Assembly (NCBI GenBank): GCA_943737045.1
Contig: CALSFV010000010.1
Span: 868,001 to 932,000, forward strand
Length of the DNA: 64,000 nucleotides
Origin: Parapristionchus giblindavisi
Taxonomy: Eukaryota; Nematoda; Chromadorea; Rhabditida; Diplogasteridae
Direction: 5' to 3'
This document shows, in pieces, positions 35,310 to 45,892 of this stretch. Position numbers and translations under genes: made by a program. The notes beneath the pieces are model-generated. The model did not search any database and was not told the origin of the DNA. It saw nothing but the letters and a program-made list of their open reading frames with translations. Within the stretch, counting starts at the first letter, position 1. Each line of letters opens with the position of its first letter.

Positions 35310-35850
35310 TTCTCGAGATTAGGCCAAAGTTGAGATTCGGCATGCTTCCATGGAGGGCAGAAAACAATTGCCGCTCGATGTCGTCCCACTCCGTTTTGAT
35401 GAAAGCCTTTAGTTCGGCAACGGGTGCATACTGTTTGTTGTTCTTGTACACACGACGAACCATGATGCCCCATATGTTCTACATGTGGTTTATATCGGGG
35501 GAACCCGTCGGGCATGGATGAACAGGGATGTTCTTGACTGTGAACAATGATTTCGAGGGGTGTTGGCATGAATGGATGCACTGTCTTTCTTCGAGACCAG
35601 ATGGTGGGCACGGTTCTTGCTCATGAACAGAACAAGGGTAGTCTGATGCATCACGTGATAGTCCGGATAGTCCATCCTGCTGGAGCTGAAGGAGATGGGC
35701 GGCATGTCAAATTTTAGGAACGCGCCCAGAACATGACCGAAGTTCCTCCAGCTGAAATAACGCGGTTCGTTGAGAAAATCATGTCAGAAGCAGTTATAGC
35801 CGTCAGGAATATAATGGTTGAACTTGTTCTTATCAGTGAATGCAACCAGA
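35310..35850 (-). pseudogene. Tc1-family transposase (left, more complete copy)
   Basis: Minus strand, in order: FTDKNKFNHYIPDGYN (catalytic core start; the family has FTDEK.F), EPRYFSWRNFGHVLGAFLKF, SSRMDYPDYHV, then in another frame NIWGIMVRRVYKNNKQYAPV, ELKAFIKTEWDDIERQ and GSMPN before the end. The order matches Tc1-like proteins in full from the second catalytic strand to the C-terminus. One or more frameshifts break it, and the DNA-binding N-terminus is gone. Confidence 0.8.
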
Positions 35851-35914
35851 AACCGATAATTTGAAAATTTTTGAAAAAAAATATGATGTACCGTACTGGG
35901 GCGGGTTCCTAAGA

Positions 35915-36345
35915 TTTGACTTGCCGCCCATCTCCTTCAGCTCCAGCAGGATGGACTATCCGGAGTATCACGTGATGCACCAGACTACCCTTGTTCTGTT
36001 CATGAGCAAGAACCTTGCCCACCATCTGGTCTCGAAGAAAGACAGTGCATCCATTCATGCCAACACCCCTCGAAATCATTGTTCACAGTCAAGAACATCC
36101 CTGTTCATCCATGCCCGACGGGTTCCCCCGATATAAACCACATGTAGAACATATGGGGCATCATGGTTCGTCGTGTGTACAAGAACAACAAACAGTATGC
36201 ACCCGTTGCCGAACTAAAGGCTTTCATCAAAACGGAGTGGGACGACATCGAGCGGCAATTGTTTTCTGCCCTCTATGGAAGCATGCCCAATCTCACCTTT
36301 GGCCTAATCTGGAGAATGGGGCATAACATCGATTATTAACCTATT
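35915..36345 (+). pseudogene. Tc1-family transposase C-terminus (right, inverted duplicate)
   Basis: Inverted duplicate of the left copy. The + strand shows SSRMDYPEYHV, then SPDINHM, NIWGIMVRRVYKNNKQYAPV and ELKAFIKTEWDDIERQ. The core upstream of SSRM is absent. Silent and replacement differences from the left copy show the duplication has aged. Confidence 0.75.
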
Positions 36346-36473
36346 GTTGCCCTATTGCTGTTATGCAGAAGTTTGAAAAAAATTGCACTTCATGAAAAAA
36401 AATCAGGGTGTCTTATCATTATGTCGCGGTAAAATTTCGGAAAATCATTATTTTCTCGTTGACCGGGAAATTG

Positions 36474-36700
36474 TTCGCAACTTTGTTCGCATCTTTTTTC
36501 TCTAAATCTCTCGAAATACACGCTCTCTAGTGCTCTCTAACAACTTTCGAACGAAAATTGCGACTAAAGTTGCGACGAAAAGATGCGACTAAAGTTGCGA
36601 ACTTTGTTGCGAGGTCGGATAGAGCAGGTGAGAGAGTGTGTATTTGAAGAGGAGCAGAAAAGTAAACGGGCATTACATAAAGTTGCGACGAAATTTGAAT
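36474..36700. repeat. Diverged copy of the GATGCGAACAAAGTTGC element
   Basis: Matches the right half of 14681-15036 (GCGACTAAAGTTGCGAAC motifs, AGAGCAGGTGAGAGAGTGTG). The left tip is lost at the junction with the Tc1-like element. Confidence 0.65.
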
Positions 36701-38059
36701 TTACAAAAGTGATAGTGTGATGGTTGTTGTTACTCAAATTCATATGTGTGTGTGCTCTTTGAACTGTAGGATCTCAAAATCAGTCCTTCCAAAAAATTTT
36801 TTTTCTTGCCCTCAGGGCGAATGGAGAGCTATGACTACCACAATCTGTGGATAAACATCTCTCACCACTAATATCATTTTGACGCTTATTGTTAGAACGG
36901 GTCCTTAGCATATCTATAAGCTGAGTTTTCAGTTTTGAGGTTCAAATTTGCAACACATCTACAGCTTGAAATCGGTGTCTTCCCTGCGCCTCTTTTGATG
37001 AACTCTCTAATTTTCAAATTTCCTATTATAGAATTGCAAAAGTTTTTCATACACCAATAAAATGCGGAATTTAGTACTTCTCGTACTAAGTAAATCTAAG
37101 TAAGTAAGTCGTACTTCGGAACTTCGCCACCGTTGAAAAAAATGAAAAAAGCACCACGCGAAAAGCGCTCTAAAATTTTCGCAATTTTTTCCTCACTTTT
37201 TTAAAGCGGTTTTACTCTATTGGTGAACTTTGGTCTCTGATCTTTGTACTTTGATCTTTGATCTGTGTCTACAATTTTTCAAACAATTTACGAAATCCGA
37301 TATGTTAAGAATTCCATTGTATATTTATCATCTTTTAACAGAAAACAACAAAAAAATACATTCTAGAGTAGTATCATTGTCGAAAACCCGTTATTTTCGC
37401 TCGTCCCATGACTTTTTTTTCCGATATTGAATCAGTTATAAGATTTTTTAGTATTTCTGATAATGTCTGTGGATATTTCGTACAATATATTAGTGTAGAC
37501 ACGATAACACACATGCTAGTATAATCTAAAGTCAAATTTGAGTCGAAAAAAATTGCGAAAATTTCAGCCCGGGGCGGGATTCGAACCTGCGTCGGAGTTT
37601 GGGCGTCAAATGATGCCATTATTTCATGTGATATCACTATGCCTGGGTTGTAGCAGACCCAAATAAGTGTGATATTCGGATAGCCCGTCCATTTTTACAT
37701 AATATATCAAAGGCTCTAGAATGGGAAATCATGGTAACATAGTAAGTCATGAGATCAAAACAAAAAAACCTAGTGAAAAATCGGAAATCCGATATTTCTC
37801 GAATAGGAGAAAATTAAAATTTTTGAAACTTAGCATTCTTAAGTAACTTTTGATCCTCTATCAAATGGTATATAACATGACATTGAAATCACATTTTGAT
37901 TTTTCGACTTTTGGTAGATCAAAAATCGATAATTTGGGTCAAGTTTTTGGCTGAAGTGTATGCCGCCCCTAGGGACTCCAACCATCAAATATGAGTCACC
38001 CAGGATGATTTTGAAACATTGTGCCATGCCCCCGCCACGGCCCCTCCGCTGTAAGGGAG
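36701..38059. mobile_element. Half copy of the 3480-5702 palindromic element
   Basis: 36830-37260 matches the family interior (AGCTATGACTACC, GAACGGGTCC, TTTGATCTTTGATC). 37380-38059 matches its right arm, including GGATTCGAACC (inverted B box) at about 37580. Only one arm is present, so the second arm of the palindrome is a separate event or was lost here. Confidence 0.6.
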
Positions 38060-38275
38060 AATGCGTTTTAATTGTCTTTTCTAATCAATAAAAAATTTAT
38101 TTTAGTTTCTTTAGTCATTAAAACAACTTTTCATAACGGAAACTCATGATTAAGACTTTGAGAATCGAAAAATATTCAGTACCCAAAGAAAAAATGATGA
38201 GCGCAAAAAAAGGTGAGCGTCGCAGGGCGCCGCAGTGGCACTCGTGTACAAAAGGAGATCGGGCTGTACTGTATT
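38060..38275 (-). repeat. Solo terminus of the CAGTACAGCCCG family
   Basis: About 200 bp match the outer 200 bp of the giant repeat's arms (for example GAGATCGGGCTGTACTGTA at the end). No partner terminus is nearby. Confidence 0.7.
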
Positions 38276-38299
38276 GTGCCTGGGATGGTGTTGGGGGTT

Positions 38300-40690
38300 C
38301 TTCTTATCACGTTAAACGGGGTCAGGAAAACTAGTCTTCTTATGCCACAGTAGTCGGTAAAGCGTGTGTCGTTTCGTGAATTCCTGCTTGATCATATCCA
38401 TCCATCTGCGCTTCGGACTTCCTCTTGGTCTCCTTCCTTGTGGTGCGTACTGTATCATCCTTCTGCATACATGGTCTCTATCTCTCCTCTTCACATGTAC
38501 GTCCCATGTCAGTCTTTTTTTTCGGATCTTTTCATTAATCGGTTTTGCTTTCATCATTCCTCTAAGCACCTCATTTCTTATTCTATCCGACAGGGTAACA
38601 CCACATGCCCATCTCATCATCCTCATCTCAGTACACATCAACTTTGCTTCTTGTCTATCCGTCATCGGCCATGTCTCACTTCCATACATCAGTGCTGGTC
38701 TAATCACAGTCTTATACACTTTGCCCTTCACTCGAATCGCTACTCTCCCATCTCTTAAGACACCGGCTCGGTAAGATTCGAGGGTTGAGCCAGTGACCCC
38801 GGACATCGACCTCACCGATTTGGCTCAAAATTTTTTTGTGGATACCCCCATGGCTCCCCATCACAAAATGGGTATTCATTTGGGCTGGGTCCTTGAAACA
38901 TAAATGTGGCGGGTTCTCGAAATTTGAAAACTCGATTTTCACCAAAAAAAAGTGGAGCGACCTAGGTTCAATGTTAGTGTCGATTAATTACAAGTATGCC
39001 TAGACAACAAAAACTCGCTATAGGACGGTTCGGATATCCGTTCGCAAACTGATTTTTTTTTACCTCTTCAAAACACATTAAAATTAATTAAAATTTTAAA
39101 TTACAAAATCGCACAATTATTTTTGCCTTATCTTATAGAGCAAAAAATTCCGCGTCGAATGAGGAAAAAAATTAAAAAATCGATAGACCCCTATTTTGAG
39201 AAAAATGGGCCTGACCATGACTCGAAAATATTTTTGTTTTTGAAACCCCTCATATTTGTGCTCATATTGAAGATCTTTTTGAGTTAAACAACTTTCGCGT
39301 TGGACATTTTGTCTGAAACTCATGCACAAGAGAGATACACACGATTTTGTGACCAATTTTGAGTTAAGCGAAATAAAAATATTTTTTTGCAAAATCGTGT
39401 GTATCTCTCTTGTACATGAGTTTCAGACAAAACGTGCAACATGAAAGTTGTTCTACTCGACGAGCTCTTCAATATGAGTACTAACATGAGGAGGTTTGAA
39501 AACAAACATATTTTCGAGTCATGGTCAGACCCATTTTTCTCAAAATAGGGGTCTATCGATTTTTTAATTTTTACCCTCATTCGACGCGGAATTTTTTGCT
39601 CTATAAGATGAGGCAAAAATTAGACTGCGCTTTTTTGTTTTAAAAATATTTTATTTTCATTTTAATCAAAATTGCAGGAAAACGTGTGAAACTCTCTTGT
39701 ACATGAGTTTCAGATAAAATTTTCAACATGAAAGTTGTTCTTCTCGACGAGCTCTTCAATATGAGTACAAACATGAGGGGTTTCAAAAACAAAAATATTT
39801 TCGAGTCATGGTCATGCCCATTTTTCTCAAAATAGGGGTCTATCGATTTTTTAATTTTTACCCTCATTCGACGCGGAATTTTTTGCTCTATAAGATAAGG
39901 CTAAAATAATTGTGCGATTTTGTAATTTAAAATTTTAATTAATTTTAATGTGTTTTGAGGAGGTAAAAAAATCAGTTTGCGATCGGATATCCGAACCGTC
40001 CTATAGCGAGTTTTTGTTGTCTAGGCATACTTGTAATTAATCGACACTAACATTGAACCTAGGTCGCTCCACTTTTTTTGGTGAAAATCGAGTTTTCAAA
40101 TTTCGAGAACCCGCCACATTTATGTTTCAAGGACCCAGCCCAAATGAATACCCATTTTGTGATGGGGGGCCATGGGGGTATCCACAAAAAAATTTTGAGC
40201 CAAATCGGTGAGGTCGATGTCCGGCACTACCGGGAGGCTTACTGAGCCGGTGTCTTAATACACCACTGCACGCTTTCCACTTACTCCAAGCACACCTCAC
40301 TCTATTATCTATATCCCGTTATGCATCACCTTCTGTTGCTATCACTGATCCCAGATACTTAAAGTGGTCTACTCTCTTTATTACTTCTCCATCCACATCG
40401 GTCGTTACCTTTGGACCGCACTCATAACCAATTAATGAACTCTGTTTTCTTTGTATTCAGCGTCAAACCAGCTTCAGCCATTCTAGACTGGACTTCTCGC
40501 ACTTTACGCTCCAATTCATCAACATTCTCATCTGTCAAATAGATGTCATCAGCGTATATCATAAACTTCGCTGATTCGTCCAGTACTCCGTCAAGTACAC
40601 TGTCCAGGACCGTTATAAATAGTAACGGACTCCAAGCACTTCCCTGATGAACTCCCACGCGAATTGGATAACACTTACACAATTTTCATT
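38300..40690 (-). pseudogene. RTE-like reverse transcriptase, 5'-truncated and split by a TTAA element
   Basis: Two minus-strand parts join across the insertion at 38755-40258. The upstream part (40259-40690) shows VGVHQGSAWSPLLF, the polymerase motif YADD and LNTKKTEF. After one frameshift it continues to VDHFKYLGSVIATEG and CAWSKWKACSGV. The downstream part (38312-38754) continues LRDGRVAIRVKGKVYKTVIR, PALMYGSETW, MRWACGVTLSDRIRNEVLRG and PKRRWMDMIKQEF, and ends WHKKTSFPDPV. This is the C-terminal half of an RTE-clade protein. The endonuclease and early polymerase motifs are absent, as expected of a truncated insertion. Inactive. Confidence 0.85.
38755..40258. mobile_element. TTAA-flanked palindromic element, copy B
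   Basis: TTAA at 38755-38758 and 40255-40258. Ends start GACACCGGCTCGGTAAG, with the inverse on the right. It sits in a codon-readable host: removing one TTAA plus the element restores an uninterrupted SGVLRDGR in the reverse transcriptase. That proves a 4-bp TTAA duplication, the signature of piggyBac-type integration. There is no transposase inside; the arms are about 700 bp, non-identical, and share the LIEQKIPRR...LSETHVQE frame with copies A and C. Confidence 0.9.
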
Positions 40691-40837
40691 TTTGAAAATC
40701 TCTGAAACTTTTTCTTGAAATATTAATTAGACAGACGTGATCGCCATCAAATTCTGCACCGGGTCGTAGTCTGCAAAAATTTTGCACCATCCGTCGGCTT
40801 ACATAGTCGACTACCATTCATAGAATACTGGCCAAAG

Positions 40838-42715
40838 GGTGAAAGTGTTATCCACGTAGCATAAGATCTGTAAAGTGATATATGAGCTTATATTTAACAC
40901 TTTTCAGGTCTTATGCTTCGTGGATAACACTTACACCCTCAGGCCAGTACTTTGACTCTTATTCTATGAATAGTAGTATCTATGACGCTTTTTAGTGTTC
41001 CGGACGAATCCTGAAAAGGATGACATACTGGGCGGAGTCTGATAGATGTGGGACTTTCACTCATTCCACATGTATTCTCTCTTATAGTTAGGAAGTGTTG
41101 ACTCTCTGTATAATTATGCTGTCTTTGTTTCATGCCAATTTACTTACTTACTCGTTAAATATTTGTGTGATATATTTTCAGGTCACCTATAATGGCCGTA
41201 TAAAGGAGTGTATTTTTACATTATACTAAATGATTTTAACATTGTAATTTTTAATTAATATTTAAAAGGTGACTAATGTTCATTATTTCAAATTTATTTT
41301 CTTTTTCCTCCTTTTCTCCCATCATTTAAAAGTTAGAGTATGGCATCATTACTTGAAAAGGAAGCTGTCCCCGCATGAGCTTATTCGCATTTTCTAGCTA
41401 TTGCTCTTCAAAAATGTTCATTACAATCCCCGGTACTTCTTTGATTTCTGGCCCAGGTCATATTACAGATCAGTTCTAGTGATTTCTCATTCCACATCAT
41501 TACTCATTTCGCGTAGCAACCGACCCTTTCCTCGGTTGTAGTAAAACCAACCGCATCTTGATTGATAGAATGATGAAATGAGAGTTTTTTTCTCCTCTTT
41601 TCCCAAACTCTCTCATTCTAATCCAACTTCAGGTCCATATCACCCCATTCCCCTATAAAAAACACTCGATACTTTTCTCCGGATGAGTACAGAGCAAAAA
41701 ATATAAAAATTAATTTTTAAAAGTAAACTCCATACTGCAGATAACGGAAGTGATCGTTTATCCCGGAAAAATGGACCATGTTGAGTTTTTCTACCGTAAT
41801 TGCAATAGCGCACAAGTTGTGGAGATGTTCAGGTGGTAAAGCAAAAAGGAGTTAGTTTTATTGAAAATTTGTTTATTGAAGTATTTTATGAAAAAGGCAA
41901 CTGTAGATTCAATTATATATTTCTCATTATTCAGAAAAGTACTGCGTCATACGTTCGTCCCATTGATGTAGAACTCAGTGAAGATAGAAGTACTACCCCG
42001 TGTATGGGACCTCATCACGCTAATCAGTCGTTTAGTTCTGTGAATGATAAAGATAATTGAATTGAATTGAATACGGCAACTTACCTAAGATTATTTTTCC
42101 CATGTATAGCAAAATGGAAATGTTTTTCTAAAACATTTAGTGTTAATAAATTTATATGCTATCTCTTCTTTCACGAAACCATGCACAATATACTACTCTT
42201 TTACTTGATCTACATACTTCTGTACTTCGGATATTATGTCAGCTGTAATAGATAACAGTTCGACATGAATTGAATGTATATTATTCAAAATTTTTTGCTC
42301 TTCGACCGATCATATGACATGATAGGTATAGTTGTCATTTATCACAAGAAGTTTTGATCATATCAGAGTGAAAGCTACTTTTGTACTGGCCGGTCATTTT
42401 ATCCTCTGTGAAAGATAACAGTTCGACATGAATTAAAGTCTATATTATTCAGAATTATTTGCTCTTTCATATGATGAATCATGGGAAATTGTATGTATAT
42501 TGTCCTAGATGTATCCTTTCCTAGCCCATCAAAAAGAACAGACCAGAAAGGGAGAGGCTCCTCTATTGTTTTCCCATTGAATTGATGACAGCCATTAAGA
42601 CAGTACTTTGTTGCTTAGAGCAACGAAAGAGAAGAGTGAGATGGGGTCCCTCTCTCTTCATTCATGCATATATTGAAATGATTCTCCTATATCTAAAGTA
42701 ATAAATAAGGAACTA
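40838..42715 (+). repeat. Dispersed repeat family X, copy 2 (uninterrupted)
   Basis: Colinear with copy 1. It starts in a hairpin of AAAGTGTTATCCACG and its inverse (40845-40935) and ends near ATGCATATATTGAAATG. It contains the coding-tail remnant at about 41940-42060. Unlike copy 1 it lacks the TTAA element, so it gives the empty-site sequence. Confidence 0.65.
41940..42060 (+). pseudogene. Unknown acidic coding tail, copy 2
   Basis: An open frame ends at TGA 42058-42060 with SEDRSTTPCMGPHHANQ and SFSSVNDKDN. Compare SEDEEDEDNYAPCMEPQHAQ at 8073-8252. The shared order PCM.P.HA....SFS suggests a common ancestral protein end. No family recognised. Confidence 0.35.
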
Positions 42716-43338
42716 ACAATTATTGTCCGTATAAAATGTTCTTGCATAATTGCATTGCTACTGCTGCTAAACAGAGAAAGAACTATCGATTAACTTCCCA
42801 CTATTTCCTCCTTTCCTTTCTCGCTCTCTCTGATATACCTACTTTCTCACCGGTGCTCTCTCTAAACATAGAAATTCATTGTGGTAGTGGTTGGCTACTC
42901 TCGTACCAAATAAACAATATGCCACTCTATAGTTCTGACGCAACAGATGATCTTGGTATTTTGAAACTGATTTTGCTGTGAAATAAATTAAACATTGAAT
43001 AATTCTGATTGGACTACCGAGCAAATCAATGATACTATTCCCACAACAAAAGTATTTGTTTTTTTATGTGCAATGGTTGTAGTGGGAAATGGTAAAGGTG
43101 ATTTCAAAGTTTTGGAGCTGATTTGGCTGGATCCAGTTTCAACAATATTCGGATCCTTTGTTGTATTATATTTGTGAGCTCGATGATAAAGATTAGTAGA
43201 TATATTGTATATTTTATCAGCGTGCATATGCACGAAACCAGACACATAAATATGACGAGTGAAAAGAGTTAAAGGTGGTTGATATGCGATGATGATGGGA
43301 TGGAAGAAGTTGGTGTTCCACGGTAGATGTTGACTATG
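42716..43338. other. No gene recognised
   Basis: Short overlapping frames on both strands without family motifs. Confidence 0.3.
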
Positions 43339-43805
43339 CAGTGTTCAGAACTTGGAAAATGCACGAAAATGCGGAAAATGCTGTTCAGAAGTTCCGCCGG
43401 AAAATGCTCTGAAAATGCTCATTTTCGAGGATTTTAAGCAAATTTTAACGTTTTTTTTGTTTAATATCAACGTTTATTGGTCGCAAACAGTGTTATGGAC
43501 GCATTTTATTGATGATAAGTAATAATTTTAAATATGGGCTCGCTAGGTTGATTTTTCGCAGCATTTTCGTTGATTTTCGGCTTACAGTGCTCAAAAAAGG
43601 ATCATACGATATTTATTTCAGCAGCATACTTTATAAATGACCTAAGTTGGCTGTTTTTCATGAAACAACGAGGTTCAACGATTTTAAAGTGTATAAAACC
43701 ATCTTTTTCGATCCAAAATCGAGCATTTTCGATCATTTTCCACCTGAACTTTTGAACAGCATTTTCCGCATTTTCTTGCATTTTCCAAGTTCTGAACACA
43801 GCATA
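43339..43805. mobile_element. Foldback of about 465 bp (GTGTTCAGAACTTGGAAAATG ends)
   Basis: Left GTGTTCAGAACTTGGAAAAT and right ATTTTCCAAGTTCTGAACAC are inverses, and AAAATGC words recur through both arms. Non-coding. Confidence 0.7.
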
Positions 43806-44454
43806 AGTAAAAGAAATCTGAAGATTGACATCATCTATGCCTGCTACTTGTCTAACCAATTCTCTCCTCTCTAGTATCTCATAAATGTTGTTTTACTTTT
43901 GTACGTATGCGCAGGAAGACGATAGTATTTGTGAGTTTTACCACCCTTTGGTAGTATAGAGCACATCATTAATTCAAACTGACATGCTCATTGTTTTCGT
44001 TATACCCACATCGTTCTGACATGGATTAATCTTTATATGCACATTTGATATTTTTAGAGGCATTCGTATGCTACAATATACCAATTTTGTTCTGCAGAGC
44101 TCACAATGATGTTCTTCACTTTTATCCTATATAATTGCGTTAGATAAACACATCTACACTAAAGCAAACTTGGACAATACATCATACAAGAACATGAAAA
44201 ACGCTAAAATTAAAGCCATTTGTGAACTTTTGTCAAATTGTTAACAATTAGTCAGAAATGTTTCAGCTTGTTTTAAAAATTTTGACAGAGTATGTTATTC
44301 AGCTGAGAAAGTTGAATGCCCATTTCGAATCCTGTCGTGGGAAACAATATGAAAAATATTTTCAGTATAACATAAAATCACACAAAGCAAAGTTGACCAA
44401 GACTGAACTGTCGGGCTGTGGCTGGACTACCCCTACCATCGTATTCTCCCTTCA
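43806..44454. other. No gene; repeat fragment shared with 3199-3479
   Basis: 44060-44270 resembles 3240-3479. Nothing else is recognised. Confidence 0.35.
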
Positions 44455-44910
44455 TTGCCTCAGCCTTAAAAACCTGCGAAATGTTTTTCTGAAGTGATTT
44501 ATAGCCCTACAAAAGGTGATTTTTAAAAAATTTTTCAAACGAATGTTTCACTGATTTCCAGCGCGATTTTTTTCTCTTCTCTTTCCATTCCTAGCTGCAG
44601 CATGATAAAGTGTTATGATGTTTTGTTGGCATTCTGGAGGGAGCTGGTTCGTATGCCCGGCTGTGAACTTCTTTTACTGATTCATGTGTGATCAATTTAT
44701 TTTTAATTACAAAAGATCCCTCCAGAATACCAACCAAACATCGCAATACTTGAATACGCTGCATCTGGGAATGGATAGAAAAGAGCAAGCACATGTTGCG
44801 TTGTGAAATCAGTTGAAAAATCGCCCGAAAAATGGAAAAAATCGCTTTTCATCGGGCTTTAACTTTCTTTAGAAAAACATTTCAAAGGTTTTAAGGCTGA
44901 TTTGGAAGCA
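44455..44910. mobile_element. Foldback of about 450 bp
   Basis: Left CTCAGCCTTAAAAACCTG with AAATGTTTTTCT is mirrored by AGAAAAACATTTCAAAGG and TTTTAAGGCTGA. The inner part includes GGCATTCTGGAGGGA and its inverse. Non-coding. Confidence 0.6.
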
Positions 44911-45752
44911 GCGTAGTCGATTTAGTAAACCCTGCAACTTTCAAAATCGCGATATGTGAGTTCCGACCATTCCCATGTCAAAGCCCGGATGATGATGGGA
45001 TCTTCACAAATTGGCGATAAATGGCGCAAGATGATCACTGCAGAAAGAGCAGACCTCTAAGTTGAGCCGACGACACTTGTACAGCCAGATATGTCAACAA
45101 GATTTATTTATCTCTAGTCTCATTCGGATATCACATTCCTTTGAAGAACAAAACAACCTTATCATAATTTAGAAAGAAATCAGACCATTTTGCTTTATAA
45201 TGTTAACACTTCTTTTTTCACTCGAGCTTAGATAAATATAAATTATAAATTATTATTTGTAGAATGGTGTTTACACATCATTCTAATGCAGACAAACGTG
45301 TTTTTCTAGTATCCTTGCTATTTTGCTATTGCTATAAGCTATTTTGTTCAACAGGAATGTTGCAGTCTGAAGGTATTATAGAAGTTACATTTATTTTTAT
45401 CTCTTGTTGTCACGTATTGACCAGGCTAGAGACTTCTTTGCCGTACTTTGAATGAGACGTAACACCATAAAATCAGCTGCATGGTGTGGACGTCGTTGGT
45501 TCATAAGACATTAGACATCAGAAATCAACAGACAAGCGTCAACGCGGAGTGGTAGAAAAACGACAGAGTGGTCCATTAAATGATTACCCCGAGTTAATTC
45601 GTCTCTTTGAAAACTCTCTCTCGCACGTGAAAATGGGAGAAGCACCTGGAGCTCCGAATTCATCGCGTGACACTGAATTTCAAATTAATAAAAAAAACAT
45701 TTTTCCACAAATTGAACCGGAGAATGTTTGATATCACTAGTCGAATCAGTGG
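44911..45752. other. No gene recognised
   Basis: I see no transposon ends and no coding motif in this stretch. Confidence 0.3.
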
Positions 45753-45892
45753 CCGTATGCACGAACAACGGTAAACCGTTTTCCGGGAAAATGTGACGTC
45801 GTTAGGCGGAGGATTTTTGGAAAACGCCTCCGCCTACGCTAATGACGTCACATTTTCAAGGAAAACGGTTTTCCGTTGTTCATGCATACGGA
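45753..45892. mobile_element. Short palindromic MITE, second copy
   Basis: Same family as 6384-6523: ends CCGTATGCACGAACAACGG and inverse, with TGACGTCA near the middle of the arms. The two copies carry independent changes. Confidence 0.75.

Larger units (their letters stand above)
35007..36473. mobile_element. Tc1-like element rearranged into a foldback
   Basis: The left end, after TA, reads CAGTGCGTGCGACAGTGCGC and continues CGACATAATGATAAGACACC. The CGACATAATGATAAGACACC word reappears inverted near 36400-36430 and again at 35203. Inverted arms 35153-35731 and 35896-36473 each carry the 3' half of the transposase. The right terminus is missing; the element is cut at 36473 by the GATGCG-type repeat. 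Confidence 0.75.
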
